Shown here piece by piece: positions 33,822 to 44,104 of a stretch of DNA of 64,000 bases. This DNA is from Adiantum capillus-veneris (Eukaryota; Streptophyta; Polypodiopsida; Polypodiales; Pteridaceae): assembly GCA_014529385.2 (NCBI GenBank), contig CM043953.1:72421872-72485871 (forward strand), read 5' to 3'. The notes beneath the pieces are model-generated. The model did not search any database, was not told the DNA's origin, and saw nothing but the letters and a program-made list of their open reading frames with translations. Position 1 is the stretch's first letter; every line of letters starts with the position of its first letter. A program made the position numbers and the translations under genes.

Positions 33822-33868
<47 letters not shown>
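33822..33868. repeat. (GA)n microsatellite
   Basis: About 46 bp of GA. Confidence 0.97.
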
Positions 33869-33869
<1 letters not shown>

Positions 33870-34299
33870 CCCAGTCTTCGTGGACAAGGCGATGCGGGAC
33901 AGGACAATGCGGAGATAGGGGAGTGGGGGGTTGGGCTAGAGCTCCACAGGAACATGAGAGGCTCTCACTACTGTAGGTCCTAGACTGAGAACGGGAGTGC
34001 CGCTGAGGTTGAATGGTGACAGGAATCATGTTTTGATGCTTATGATCCTAATTACGTGAGGTGCGTATGTTTTTAGTCGCAGCGAGAGCAATGCTTGCAG
34101 AGGTTGATGATGGAAAAGCAAGAGACAACGAATGGCGAGGAAAAGCAAAGCACACAGGCCATCGCGGGAGAGGATGAAACAATGGCCAGTGCACTCGAAC
34201 CTTTGGTACTCCACATGGGGAAGCATAGTGTCAAGGTCGATGTTAGCAACAAGTTAACTCATGTAACTTTTTTCAAGAGCTTCATTCTAAAACACTTAT

Positions 34300-35150
34300 T
34301 CTTTTGATAAATCAGGAATATTGTAACTCCTACTAAACGAGTGGATATTGTAATCTATGACCCGGAGCTATAAGCTTCTAGATTGTATCAATTGATCCTT
34401 GGTTAGAGCTCCCATATGATTAGTTTTTTACCTAAGAAACCTTGGCTAAGGTATAAAAGTCAATTTTGTAAAGTTATTATTAAGTTTTTGGATAAGAAAT
34501 ACATAGCGTGAGCTTACGACGCTCTTTTCTCTTCTTCTCCTACTTCTATCTCCTTTGTCGGTTGTCACATTGCAGTGCCGTCTCTGTTGCGTTGCAACCA
34601 CAGGTAAGAGCTCTACGCATTGACGTAAACATATCATGATAAATCGTAGCATTTGACATCCCCGACCCATGGCCTAATTTCATCATAAGTAGTAATTTAA
34701 GCTAGGAAATCACAAAGTAAGTATAGGCAGGTATTGGGGCATCATTGCTAAGCATTTAGATGCATTCGGGGTCAGAAATGACTAGGTCAAAATCTCACTA
34801 CTGTTAATAATCGTATTTTTTGCCACTCATTGAAAGTGATATTTAAGACCATAAGCATGTGTGCTTAGGTCTTATATACTTGTCCTAGAAGTTTCATAGC
34901 ATTTGGATGTCGTTTGATGTTGTAACGATCATGGTTTGCTTGCCGATTAGCAACTAGCTTTTGATGACTTAGGTCATTTGAGTGTAGCTTGAGTTAGATG
35001 CTAGTTGTCTGTTGTTTTCCAAGAGATTGACACCCTTTTGCAGCCTCCATGCACTAGTCGAGTCAGCTTCGTCCCATGGATTGACAATTATGTTTGTGGT
35101 TCTCACTATGTCTGCAGTAAGATAAAAGTGAGGTTAGGAAACCCATCCAA
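34300..35150 (+). repeat. Probable 5' LTR (3' part) of gypsy element A
   Basis: The region ends just before a PBS-like AATTTGGCACCGCTTCCGGG. It has a TATA-like GGTATAAAAGTC at about 34450, followed by a CT-rich stretch (34525-34555), a typical LTR promoter layout. The LTR start cannot be placed because no second copy lies in the window. Confidence 0.45.
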
Positions 35151-35152
35151 AT

Positions 35153-35170
35153 TTGGCACCGCTTCCGGGA
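35153..35170 (+). other. Element A primer-binding site
   Basis: TTGGCACCGCTTCCGGGA resembles the TGGCGCCGTTGCCGGGGA sequence typical of plant Tat/Athila-type gypsy elements. Confidence 0.65.
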
Positions 35171-35394
35171 CGAGTAGACCTAAACTAGGGAAAACAAGAG
35201 CGTCTAGTGTAGTTGTCCTTTAACTTCCTCTAGAATCACATAGAGTTAAACTTTCTCTTTAAAACCGCATAGCTTAAGAGTCGTCTTTTGTTGTGTAGAG
35301 GTAGATTGGAAGTAGATTGTACTTGCTAAGTACCTTGTAGGATTGTAGAATTAGGTTGGGATTTTGAGAATGATTGATGGACAAGACAAGTCTT

Positions 35395-35687
35395 TTTTTT
35401 TTTTCAAAACTCACAATTGTGAGTGGATAGTATTAAGAACATCAGAAATATACACCAACCTCGAGCTCAGACCGAGCCTTGAGGGTCAAATTATTACAAG
35501 TTTTCTGCTTGACAGAGAAACCACAACTACTCCTAGGCTTTACTTATTACAAGATGTCATCATGACATGTATTGTTCTAGACCAGTCCTCTGAGGCTTGT
35601 TTGCCTCCGATCATGTAGATCGTCACTCTGCTCTCTTGTATGATTTCACAAAAGCTTGCCACAGCCCTGAAACACGCGGCGGTTCCT
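35395..35687 (-). mobile_element. 5'-truncated non-LTR insertion with poly(A) tail and 24-bp TSD
   Basis: A 24-bp direct repeat (35371-35394 and 35688-35711; begins TGATTGATGGACAAG) flanks 293 bp that start with ten Ts on the plus strand, i.e. a poly(A) tail on the minus strand. Long TSD plus terminal poly(A) is the mark of target-primed reverse transcription (LINE or SINE). No pol III A/B boxes or coding are recognised, so a truncated LINE 3' end is favoured. A palindrome CTCACAATTGTGAG sits next to the tail. Confidence 0.8.
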
Positions 35688-35999
35688 TGATTGATGGACA
35701 AGACAAGTCTTAAGATTAATGCTCAGGAAACCATAAAAAACAAGAAAACAAGTGTTTGTAGACACCTTCCACAACTCAATTGCAGTAGGACCTAGGAGTA
35801 GGGTAAGTGGAATCCAAGGTGGGATCTCAAATCATTACTCACTCCGAAAGAATCATTTGTGAGTTGTTTATGTGAAGTTGTAGAATTTCATGTCTACGGC
35901 TTGAAACAACATCAAAAGACTGTCAACCACTGAAACCGGTTGGAGATTATGCTCATAAAAGTTGTATGAACCAGTGGGTAAGCACAAGGATGCATTTGA

Positions 36000-37080
36000 G
36001 GTAAATTTTCAAAAGTTGGCAAAAACTCATATTATTTATATTTTCTTGAGAATTATGCCAAATTAAGTTTTGACTTGACTCAGAGGCTTAAAATATGTCA
36101 CAAAAAGACTAACTATTAAAACAATTGCAAAAATTGTTCATTTTAGGCCAAAAGTAAATAATCGTGATTATTTACATTTGGCTCAAATTGATCAATGTTG
36201 ATACCAGAGACTCTATGCATGATTACAAACATCTTGTGTGAAGGCTCATAGAGTTTGGATCACAAAACAGACCAAAAACTTGGAAAAAGCTAAAGTTTGT
36301 ATTGTTTGTTGAGAAATTGTATCTGACTTGGATAATTTGCTTCATTTTGTGTGAAACTTGACTCAGAGACTTAGTTTAAAGAGTTTAACATGTGTGTATA
36401 CTCAGATGATAAAAAATATGCTAAAATTTGACAATTGTACATAAGTGCAATTATTTACTTTTGTCTAATTTTCAAGTATTTTTTGCCAACCAAGCATAGC
36501 ACAGGTTCTATCATGTTGTATTGAACACTCATATCAAATTTGGTAAAATTTGGATCTTTAAAGAGAGAATAGTGACCAATTTTGTAAAAACAGTCTGCGA
36601 ACACTAAACTGTTGACAAATTGAGCGGGGTTTATCCAAACTTTATTAAACTTTGCTAATGAGCTTAAGCTGAGTTGCTTTACCTGTTTGTATCATCAACT
36701 TGGCAGAAAAATGCTAAAAAGTCCCAAAAGTAAATAATTGCGATTATTTAGATCTGGCCCAGATTTGAGAGTTTTTGCACAATTGAGTATACCACAGGCT
36801 CAAGCATATCAAGTAGACTACTCATATAAAGTTTGGTAGAATTTGGATCACAAAAGTGAGACGTAAGCCAGATTCTTGAAAACTGAGTCTACAAATACTA
36901 AACAATTGATAACTTGGACAAATCTTGTTCAAACTTAGTGAAACTTGTCCAGAGACTACAACAAGGTGTCTATATGGCAAAACAAGTCTAAAAAGTGAGA
37001 AAACTAAGAATCTGATTATTTACTTTTGAGCGTCAGAGACAAGATTTTGGACTTTTGAGCTTGTACAATGTTAGAGCAAC
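36000..37080 (+). repeat. Degenerate tandem repeat, period about 290 bp, in the element A leader
   Basis: Four related units, marked by an AATAAT/ATTATTTAC box at about 36149, 36448, 36726 and 37013 and by a GTTTGG..AATTTGGATC-type line between boxes. The first box is the palindrome GTAAATAATCGTGATTATTTAC with one mismatch. Units are about 278-299 bp apart and well diverged. No coding. Confidence 0.7.
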
Positions 37081-37425
37081 ATAGTACAAGGTCATTGGTC
37101 AAGTTTGGGTTCCATCGGATCCAAATTAGTATATGATTACTTAATGTCCAGGTTGCAGATTAGTCCTTTAGCTCTTTGCAAGGATAGAATTTGGAAGTCT
37201 CAATTGCTGACTCACTTAGCTCAAATTGAAGTGATATACATAGATCAATCACAATAGTTAGCAAAAATTGTACAGTCTTTAATAGCTAACTTGGTTAAAA
37301 CTGACATAGGAACCAGGTTGCAGGCAAAGAATTGGGATCTTGACAGGAGTTGAGTTCAAGTCAAGTGGGAAAAATGGATAACAATTGAATCTGCATGTAA
37401 GTACTCTATCCAGGTCCAAGTCTAT

Positions 37426-37699
37426 ATGAACCTTAGATCTGGTTGTTCACTAGCAAATCAGGGCATACTTGGAGAGACCGCTAGTAGGGTATCCACGAAA
37501 GAGAGCGTGAATCAAGGAGATCAATTGGGCACTATCTTTGAAGAAGTCCTAGACACTTATTCCGACTCAACATCTGAAATGTCTTCCTATTCTACTCCGT
37601 CAGGAACCGGAACAACAGTGCAGTATAAGCACATACTCACCTTTTATCAAACTAATGTCCATGGAGCTCAGGTTTACCTGGATCCTAATGAAGTGTATA
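37426..37699 (+). pseudogene. Element A Gag N-terminal part, split by B1
   Basis: The ATG at 37426 begins MNLRSG, an LRSG-type start seen in plant gypsy Gags. The frame is open for 91 codons up to the B1 LTR at 37700. The remainder of Gag resumes at about 45851. Confidence 0.7.
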
Positions 37700-38710
37700 T
37701 GTAATGGAATTGCCCTATTAACTTGACAGTAGCGGAAATTAATGAGAAATACTGTTAATAAATTACTTTGTGAGCATAGCGGGTGAACATAGCTGAAGAT
37801 AACAACATAAACATAGCAATTAGCTAACTTGGCATGGACAATACTTTTGCAAGAGAGAGAATTTAGAGAACATGACAACAGTCGATGACTAGATTTATGT
37901 GGAGCAGTCCCCCCTCCAACAGGTATTTGTATTATGATTTCTCACATTAAGAGAGACTTGTTACAATACAATCTTTGTGTTCCTTGTGACCTAGGTGATG
38001 CAATGAAGATGGAAAGCTTCATGCATCACAAGCATAACATAAACTTTGAAGAAAGCTTTAACTATCCCAAGCCCGAGTCCCAAGACCTCAAACACCTTCG
38101 AAGGTGGAGAGAGCTAGTAGGGAATGAGGGTAGGGAAGAGGAAGAAGAAACATTTCATAGGAGAAAGAATTAGTTCCTCACTTATCATAACTCTTCTTGC
38201 TAGCATACATAATAGATAGTAATGAAGATGGAGAAGATGGCAAGCTTAAGCATTGAAGCATGGCTCTTGGTTGGATTTGCACTCCATAGCCAAGAGTGTT
38301 GGGGTAGGTTCTCAACTTCTCAAGGAGCTTGGAGAAGGAGATGGACACTTCGCATAGCACACAATGAGAGTGTGTGTGAGTGTGTGTGGGTGAGTATACC
38401 TTGCAAGCAAGGCCCCTTCTTGCTTTGATCGACCCCTCTTCTAGCTCATGCTTGAAGCTGATTGGCTCATGCCAAGCCTAGCCAATTACAAGCTTGGGCC
38501 ATTTCTAGCAATAAGGGTAATCTTGGGGTAAGTGTCGGCCTTTCCCCTTTGAGAGAGAGGACTTGATAAATGCCAAAACAATTAGTTAATTCAAGTAATT
38601 TATCATTGACCCCTTTTAAGCCTGGCCGATAGGATTCAAGCACCTCATGAAGGTAGCATGGGTAGGAGCTTGACATATTTCCTTGCTGCCTCTTAAGGCT
38701 TGGGGTTACC

Positions 38711-38771
<61 letters not shown>

Positions 38772-39330
38772 CTCTCACTAGTCCCTACAATATGGGCTCG
38801 CCCCCTCTTATGTAGGGATCACTTTGACTTTTGGTGCTCAAGCACCTTACTCATCAAGCATGACAAAGCACTTCTAGCTTGGGGGTGTTCCCACAAGCAT
38901 CTCAAGAAAGCACAACAAAGTACCTCAAGCACCTTAGTCATCCAGCAGAACAAGCACCTCAAGCATCTCAGTCATCAGGCACCTCAAGCCCCTTAAGCTT
39001 AGGCCGGGTTCCCACCTCAAGCACCTCAAGCTTGGGCCGGCTTTCCACCTCAAGCTCAGCCCTAGCTTACCTAAGGTCAAAGTACTTTTACACTAACTAT
39101 TGGAGGTCTTCAATGAAGCTAACCCTAAGGTCTTCTAAGCTCCATTGGTAGCCTTGCTCTTTGATAGACCATCTCTCCTTTGGGCCCCTTTTACTATTGG
39201 CCCCGTGTTGAGATATATCCATAAGCACATGTCTCTATCTTAACCCTTTGTTCCCGTTTTTCTCCCACATTAAGTAATCAGTTTAATATGAGAAAATCAT
39301 TTGGTTGGTTAGATATTAGATTTTATGACA
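37700..39330 (-). repeat. B1 3' LTR
   Basis: 1631 bp; TG...CA on either strand. Contains (TG)n at 38712-38770 and a minisatellite-like CTCAAGCACCT region at about 38840-39060. Matched by 44105-45858. Confidence 0.92.
38712..38770. repeat. (TG)n microsatellite in B1 3' LTR
   Basis: About 59 bp; the equivalent tract in the other LTR (45252-45266) is only about 15 bp. Confidence 0.97.
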
Positions 39331-39680
39331 TTATCTCTCTCTTGAAATCATAGTCGTCCTCGACTATGAGGTAGAAGAGATAAAGCCTTAGTCATTATTC
39401 AATCTTACTTAGCGGGTAGAGGATCCCTCTTTATCCTACGACACCTTTCCAAGCTGGATGACTAATCCATTTGGTGCTTGGAAGACATAGCTACCGCAAG
39501 CATGTTTGGTCTTTAGTCCATTTCATTCTGCCAAAGTAGAGTGACAAATCCTACTTGGTGTTTGAGAGACGTGGAACATGATTCTAAGCATGCATACTAT
39601 TTAAATTTGTGCACAATTAAAAAGAGAACTAGTCTTAGAAGACAGAAACATGGGTCATTTAAAAGAACTTGTACATTTTC
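39331..39680 (-). other. B1 3' untranslated region and PPT
   Basis: Between the chromodomain stop and the 3' LTR. The purine-rich CAAGAGAGAGATAA abuts the LTR start. No gene. Confidence 0.5.
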
Positions 39681-40094
39681 TTACTCTAATGTAGCATTGT
39701 AAGCATTGACAAGGTTCATACTATCCTTAAGATGCATTCCTTGCATCCATCTAGTATCTTCAAAAGGATAATTTTTGAACTTAATAAGATACCGTCGGAT
39801 AATCTTACCATGTCGTAGTACCTTGTCTTCATACCAAAGGATAGCTTCGGGTTGTAGTACCTCTTCTTGGTCTTCAACTTCGGGAGGGTCTTCCATAATT
39901 GGTTCACTTGGTGGCTCCCCTTTGTAGGGCTTAAGTAGATCCACATAAAAGGTATTGTGTATGAGCCAATGGTTGGGCAACTTGGGTTGGTAGGCCGTCT
40001 CATTGATAGGCTTCAAACTTTGGAAAGGATCATAGTATCTTTTTGTTAGTTTAGCATAATACTTTTGATGGCCTGTAGAATTTTTGCCCGTCAT
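39681..40094 (-). pseudogene. B1 integrase C-terminal end with chromodomain
   Basis: The open frame encodes an integrase tail (LPNHWLIHNTFYVDLLKPYK) followed by a chromodomain: QPEAILWYEDKVLRHGKIIR, then YLIKFKNYPFEDTRWMQG (residues about 78-130; 39863-39705). In chromoviruses this domain guides integration to chromatin marks such as methylated H3K9. The usual YLVKWKG..ENTW core is partly degenerate (KFKNYP for KWKGYP), but the second aromatic cage Trp is kept. Confidence 0.88.
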
Positions 40095-41157
40095 TTGCCT
40101 TAATTGAGCCTTAGGAAACTTAAGTAAGACCTAATCATTTTCTTTGAATGTTAAGGCCCTTCTGTGCTTGTCAGCAACAGCGTTTTGCCTTTGTTGAGAG
40201 ATGGATATAGAATCCTTAATCTTTTGAAAAGATTCTTGTAGGTCATGGCTATACTCATTGACGACGAAGATCTTCCCATGTACTTTGAGTAGTAAAGGAC
40301 TTTTAGGTCTTCCCTTAATGATCTCAAAAGGTGATTTTCCCGTAGAAGTATGTACAGTATTATTGTAGGAATACTCCACAAGTGGTAAGTACATTGTGAG
40401 CGTTGATCTACTTCTGTAACATAAGTCTTTAGTAGATCAAGTATTGTAAGATTGGCTATCTCACTTTGGCCATCTGTTTGTGGGTGATAGGACAAAAAAA
40501 ATTCAATCTTGTTCCTAGATTTTCAAAGAGACCTTTCCAGAAATTACTGGTCATTCTAGGATCTCTATCTGACACAATGGATGTGGGTAATCCATGGTGT
40601 TTGAAAATATGAGATATGCAGAGAGTTGCCATTTGGTGTGTCTTAATAGTCTTTTTGATAGGAATAAAGTGTGCTTGCTTGCTAAACCTGTCGATTATTG
40701 TCCATATTCTCTTACTCCCAGGGATAGACTTGGTCAATCCAAAGATGAAATACATGGATATACTCTCCCATGGTGAATTTGGGATAGGCAATGGCTGGAG
40801 TAATCTAGGTTGCTTCCCTCTATCATATTTGGTCGTTTGGCATACTACGCATTTTGAAACATACTCTTGTATGTCCACTTTCATGGTAGGCCAATAGAAA
40901 TACGTCTCTACTCCTTGAAGAGTAGGTTGAATACCTCTCTGCCCCGCATAGGGAGGAGCATGGGATTCATACATAACTTTCTCACGAAGGTAATGGGTAA
41001 CACATAGCCTATTGCTGTGGATAAGATAACCATATTGCAAGGTGAATGGTTCCTCTTTCTTTCCCAAATCAAGGGCTGACATTATGTCTCTAAAGTCAAG
41101 GTCAGTAGCATACTCATCTATCATAGAGGATAGATCATTGTGAGTAGCTATAGACAC
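40095..41157 (-). pseudogene. B1 integrase
   Basis: The zinc region has C-V-V-C, but the second His is replaced (YAGQRGIQ). The core has WESISMYFIFGL, where Tyr (codon 40750-40752) replaces the first catalytic Asp; the second Asp is present in IVSDRDPRMTSNFWKGLF. A frameshift at about 40490 separates YHPQTDGQSEIANLT, with the catalytic Glu, and YSYNNTVHTSTGKSPFEI. Inactive by D-to-Y and frameshift. Confidence 0.92.
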
Positions 41158-41159
41158 CG

Positions 41160-41573
41160 CATGAACTTTTGGTCATCGTGAAAGTGCATCGGCCACTTGA
41201 TTGTGCTTACCAACAATGTGAGCAACATGGAAATTAAATTGCAAAAGAAAATTTTCCTACCTCATTTGTTTGTCGGAAAGCTTGGTTTGCATCATGAAAT
41301 ACTTGAGACTTTGGTGGCCGGTTCGATATCTTCATCCAATATCCTTATTTGATGATAGCCACTTTTAAGGTCAATCCTACTGAAGTAGGTAGAGCCTTGT
41401 AGCTTATCAAACAGATCTTCTACCCAAGGCACGAGAAATCTGTTTTTGATAGTGATATGGTTTAGTGCTCGATAGTCCACACACATACGGTATGTACCAT
41501 CTTTATTTTGCACTAAAAGGACTGGAGAACAAAAGGGAGAGGAGCTAGGCCTCACCATCCCTTTGTCTAACAA
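41160..41573 (-). pseudogene. B1 RT start fused to RNase H end by deletion
   Basis: 41573 to about 41320 encodes the RT fingers (MVRPSSSPFCSPVLLVQNKD, YRMCVDYRALNHITIKNRF, FSRIDLKSGYHQIRI). At about 41320 the sequence jumps to the RNase H end (HQSLKYFMMQ, FHVAHIVGKHNQVADALSR). About 1 kb, including the YxDD box and most of RNase H, is missing compared with B2. Confidence 0.9.
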
Positions 41574-41618
41574 TTCCTACACTTGCCTCATGATCTCCTC
41601 TTGTTGAGCTTGATAGAC

Positions 41619-43691
41619 TCAATAAGGAGGCTTGTTAGGCAGTGAGCTTCTTGGAAGGAGCTCAATACGATGGTCATCATCCCCTCGTTTTGGAGGTAAG
41701 TCCATAGGGATATCATCGATGAACACATCTTGGAATCCTTTTAGAAAATTAGACAAGTCTAACTCTTCTTGATTCCTACCATTTACATTTAAAGAAACAT
41801 TAGGATCTTTTAGAGACTCTTTGACAAAAATCATGTATGCAGAAACTGAGCTCTTCATTGACTTATCAAAAGCAGGAGGATTTACAAGTGTAATAGTGAG
41901 ACCACGCTCACTAGCATCTATATACATGTTCTTTCTCCTATAGATGAAGTAGATTCTCCTTTCATGGAACTTCATATTGGTAGCCATGAGATCGAACCAT
42001 GGCGCCCCTAGGATAGCATCCTCATGTTGGAGAGGAGAGATGAAAAAGTCTTCTTTGTTGACATAACTTTGGACATGAAGCCTCAACTTCCCAATCAAGG
42101 GAGTAACGGAGGCTTGTTGTCCCTTGAAAGCTGTGTCAGCCCTTACCATATCTCCCATCTCGAAAGCTTGAATGCCCAGCTTGGTGGACAATTCCGTTGA
42201 TATGAAGTTGTGAGTAGAGCCAAGGTCAAACAAGATGAAGGCATCATGCTTTGTTACCTTTCCCCAAGCATAGGAAAGTGATGATCCTTTGCAATGAACA
42301 TCCTCTTTTGGATCTTCGATGGTGAAAGCCCTAGGAGTCTCAATGCAAGAATTCTTCTTGGGGAAAGAATGATAGCCATGTCCTTGCTCCCCACACTTGA
42401 AACTCTTATGGTCCTTGTAAAAAGCTTCAAGCTCTTCAGGAGAGAGTTTGTTTTTGCCTTTGTAAACTCCCTTCTCCTTGGACCGATTGTTGTTGTTGTT
42501 GTTGTTGGAATTGCCTTGGGAAGAATTTTGAACATTAGTTTTCCCCTTTGCATCATGTTTGTCTTTGTTTTCCATGGGCTTGGCATTCCATCTAGCCCCT
42601 TGATGGAAATTGATGCGTGAAGCAACCATGGTGTGATGGATTACTTTGCTAATAGTACCAGGCCATTGAGAGTTGATGTATTTGGTCATCTCTTTAGGTA
42701 ATCCCGCACAAAATTGTTGCCTTTGCTCGGCAAGGTCTATCTTTTGAAAGAAAGTAGCCTTGAGATGTAAATCTCAAAACTTGTCTACATACTTGTGGAT
42801 AGACTCATGAGAGAGAAGCTTCAAGCTGCGCCATTTTGTAAGCACTTTGTCCTTTGCATCACTTGCAAGGAATTGCTTCATGATGGAAACTCGTAGAGTT
42901 TTCCATGTCTTTGGCGCCTCACCGTTGCCACAAAGGCTAGCCCACCATTGACGAGCTGATTTTTTAAAGTGCATAGCTACATGGTGTAGCTTAGAGGACT
43001 CCGTAAAGCACTCGTCTCCAAAGGCCGCATCAAATTGTTGGATGAAGGCCAACACTTTGTCGGTAGCACCAAAGGTGCCATCATAGGTGAGAAAAGATAC
43101 TCTTTCCTCCCTCCTTGAACTTCTTTAGCTTTTGTGACCTTTGCCATGCAAGGAATGATTGTGATGTCCTCCCCTCTTGTATTCTCTAGGAGAATAGCCA
43201 TAGCTTTCATCGGAAGAGGAGGAAGGTGAAGAAGAAGGAGAAGAGGGTGACCTCTTTCTAGCCCTTTTCTTCCTTTGTTTCCTCTCTTCCCTTTTAGAAT
43301 GATGAGGAGAAGGACTGTGTGTTGATCTTTTCCTCTTGGGAGGAGTGGGCGATCGTCTAGACCGTCCTCTTCGTGGAGCCACATCTTCAAAGGAACTTAA
43401 TGTTTCATTGCTTTCTTGCTCTTTGGATCCCTCCTCTCGAATGGGAGAGATTCTTCTTCTGGGGGTCTATTCAACAGGCCTCCTGAGCTCTCTCTCCTTT
43501 TGGAGAGGAAGAGAAATCCTATAAGCACGAAGTTGTTGAGTAATCTCGGCTTGCAAAGCAGGGTTGCCCATAGCTTGCTGCAACCTAGTGACGAGATAAT
43601 TCACAAACATGGGGGCATCATCATTAGCACCTTCATGTGCAAAATCAAAGCTATCAATGTTCATTCTACTCTCTTGATTATTGTCAGCCAT
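41619..43691 (-). pseudogene. B1 Gag and protease
   Basis: Gag starts at ATG 43691 (MADNNQESRMNIDSFDF). It includes an Arg/Ser-rich basic block (43382-43125, RSPTPPKRKRSTHSPSP), the capsid segment (FIQQFDAAFGDECF, KSARQWWASLCGNGEAPKTW), poly-Asn from (GTT)n at about 42488, and a degraded zinc knuckle SFKCGEQGHGYHSF with first and last Cys replaced. Protease follows: FDLGSTHNFISTELSTKLGI (Leu where Ser/Thr is usual) and AILGAPWFDLMATN. Frames are shifted in Gag, but 42689-41619 is open. Confidence 0.88.
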
Positions 43692-44091
43692 GTTAACAAA
43701 ATTTATGTATGTACTTAGTGTATGCTTTGGCAATTCAAAGCCTTAGTTTCCACTCCTCTTAGCCTTTGAAAATTGGCTCTTAAGTATCTACACCCACGGC
43801 TCAAAGTGGTTAATTTTAGAGAGTAGTGGAGTAGGTCTAACATAGCAGAGTTGCCGAGGGCTAGCTCCTTTCGGACTTCTTATGGATCAATAATGGTAAA
43901 GTTGTAGGCAAGTCTAAAAAGACTCCATTATTAAGTCCAAAGCTCTCGAGGTGTGCACCATATCCCACATAGTGGGCTCAACAAATCCAATAATAGATCC
44001 CAGTTCCACTTACCCTAATATAATTAACAACATCAACCATTTATAGGCTACTTAAGGACCTCTCTTCTTTGCAAGAAAAGAGAAACCAAAT
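43692..44091 (-). other. B1 5' leader
   Basis: Untranslated sequence between PBS and Gag start. No additional ORF. Confidence 0.6.
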
Positions 44092-44104
44092 GCTGTGATA
44101 CCAA
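44092..44104 (-). other. B1 primer-binding site
   Basis: TTGGTATCACAGC on the minus strand, directly after the 5' LTR end (TACA). The corresponding site in B2 is TTGGTATTAGAGCA. Confidence 0.8.

Noticed and set aside
38700-39060. CRISPR-like array from repeated CTCAAGCACCT units
   Set aside because: Units are short, adjacent and degenerate, lie within an LTR of a plant retrotransposon, and have no spacers.
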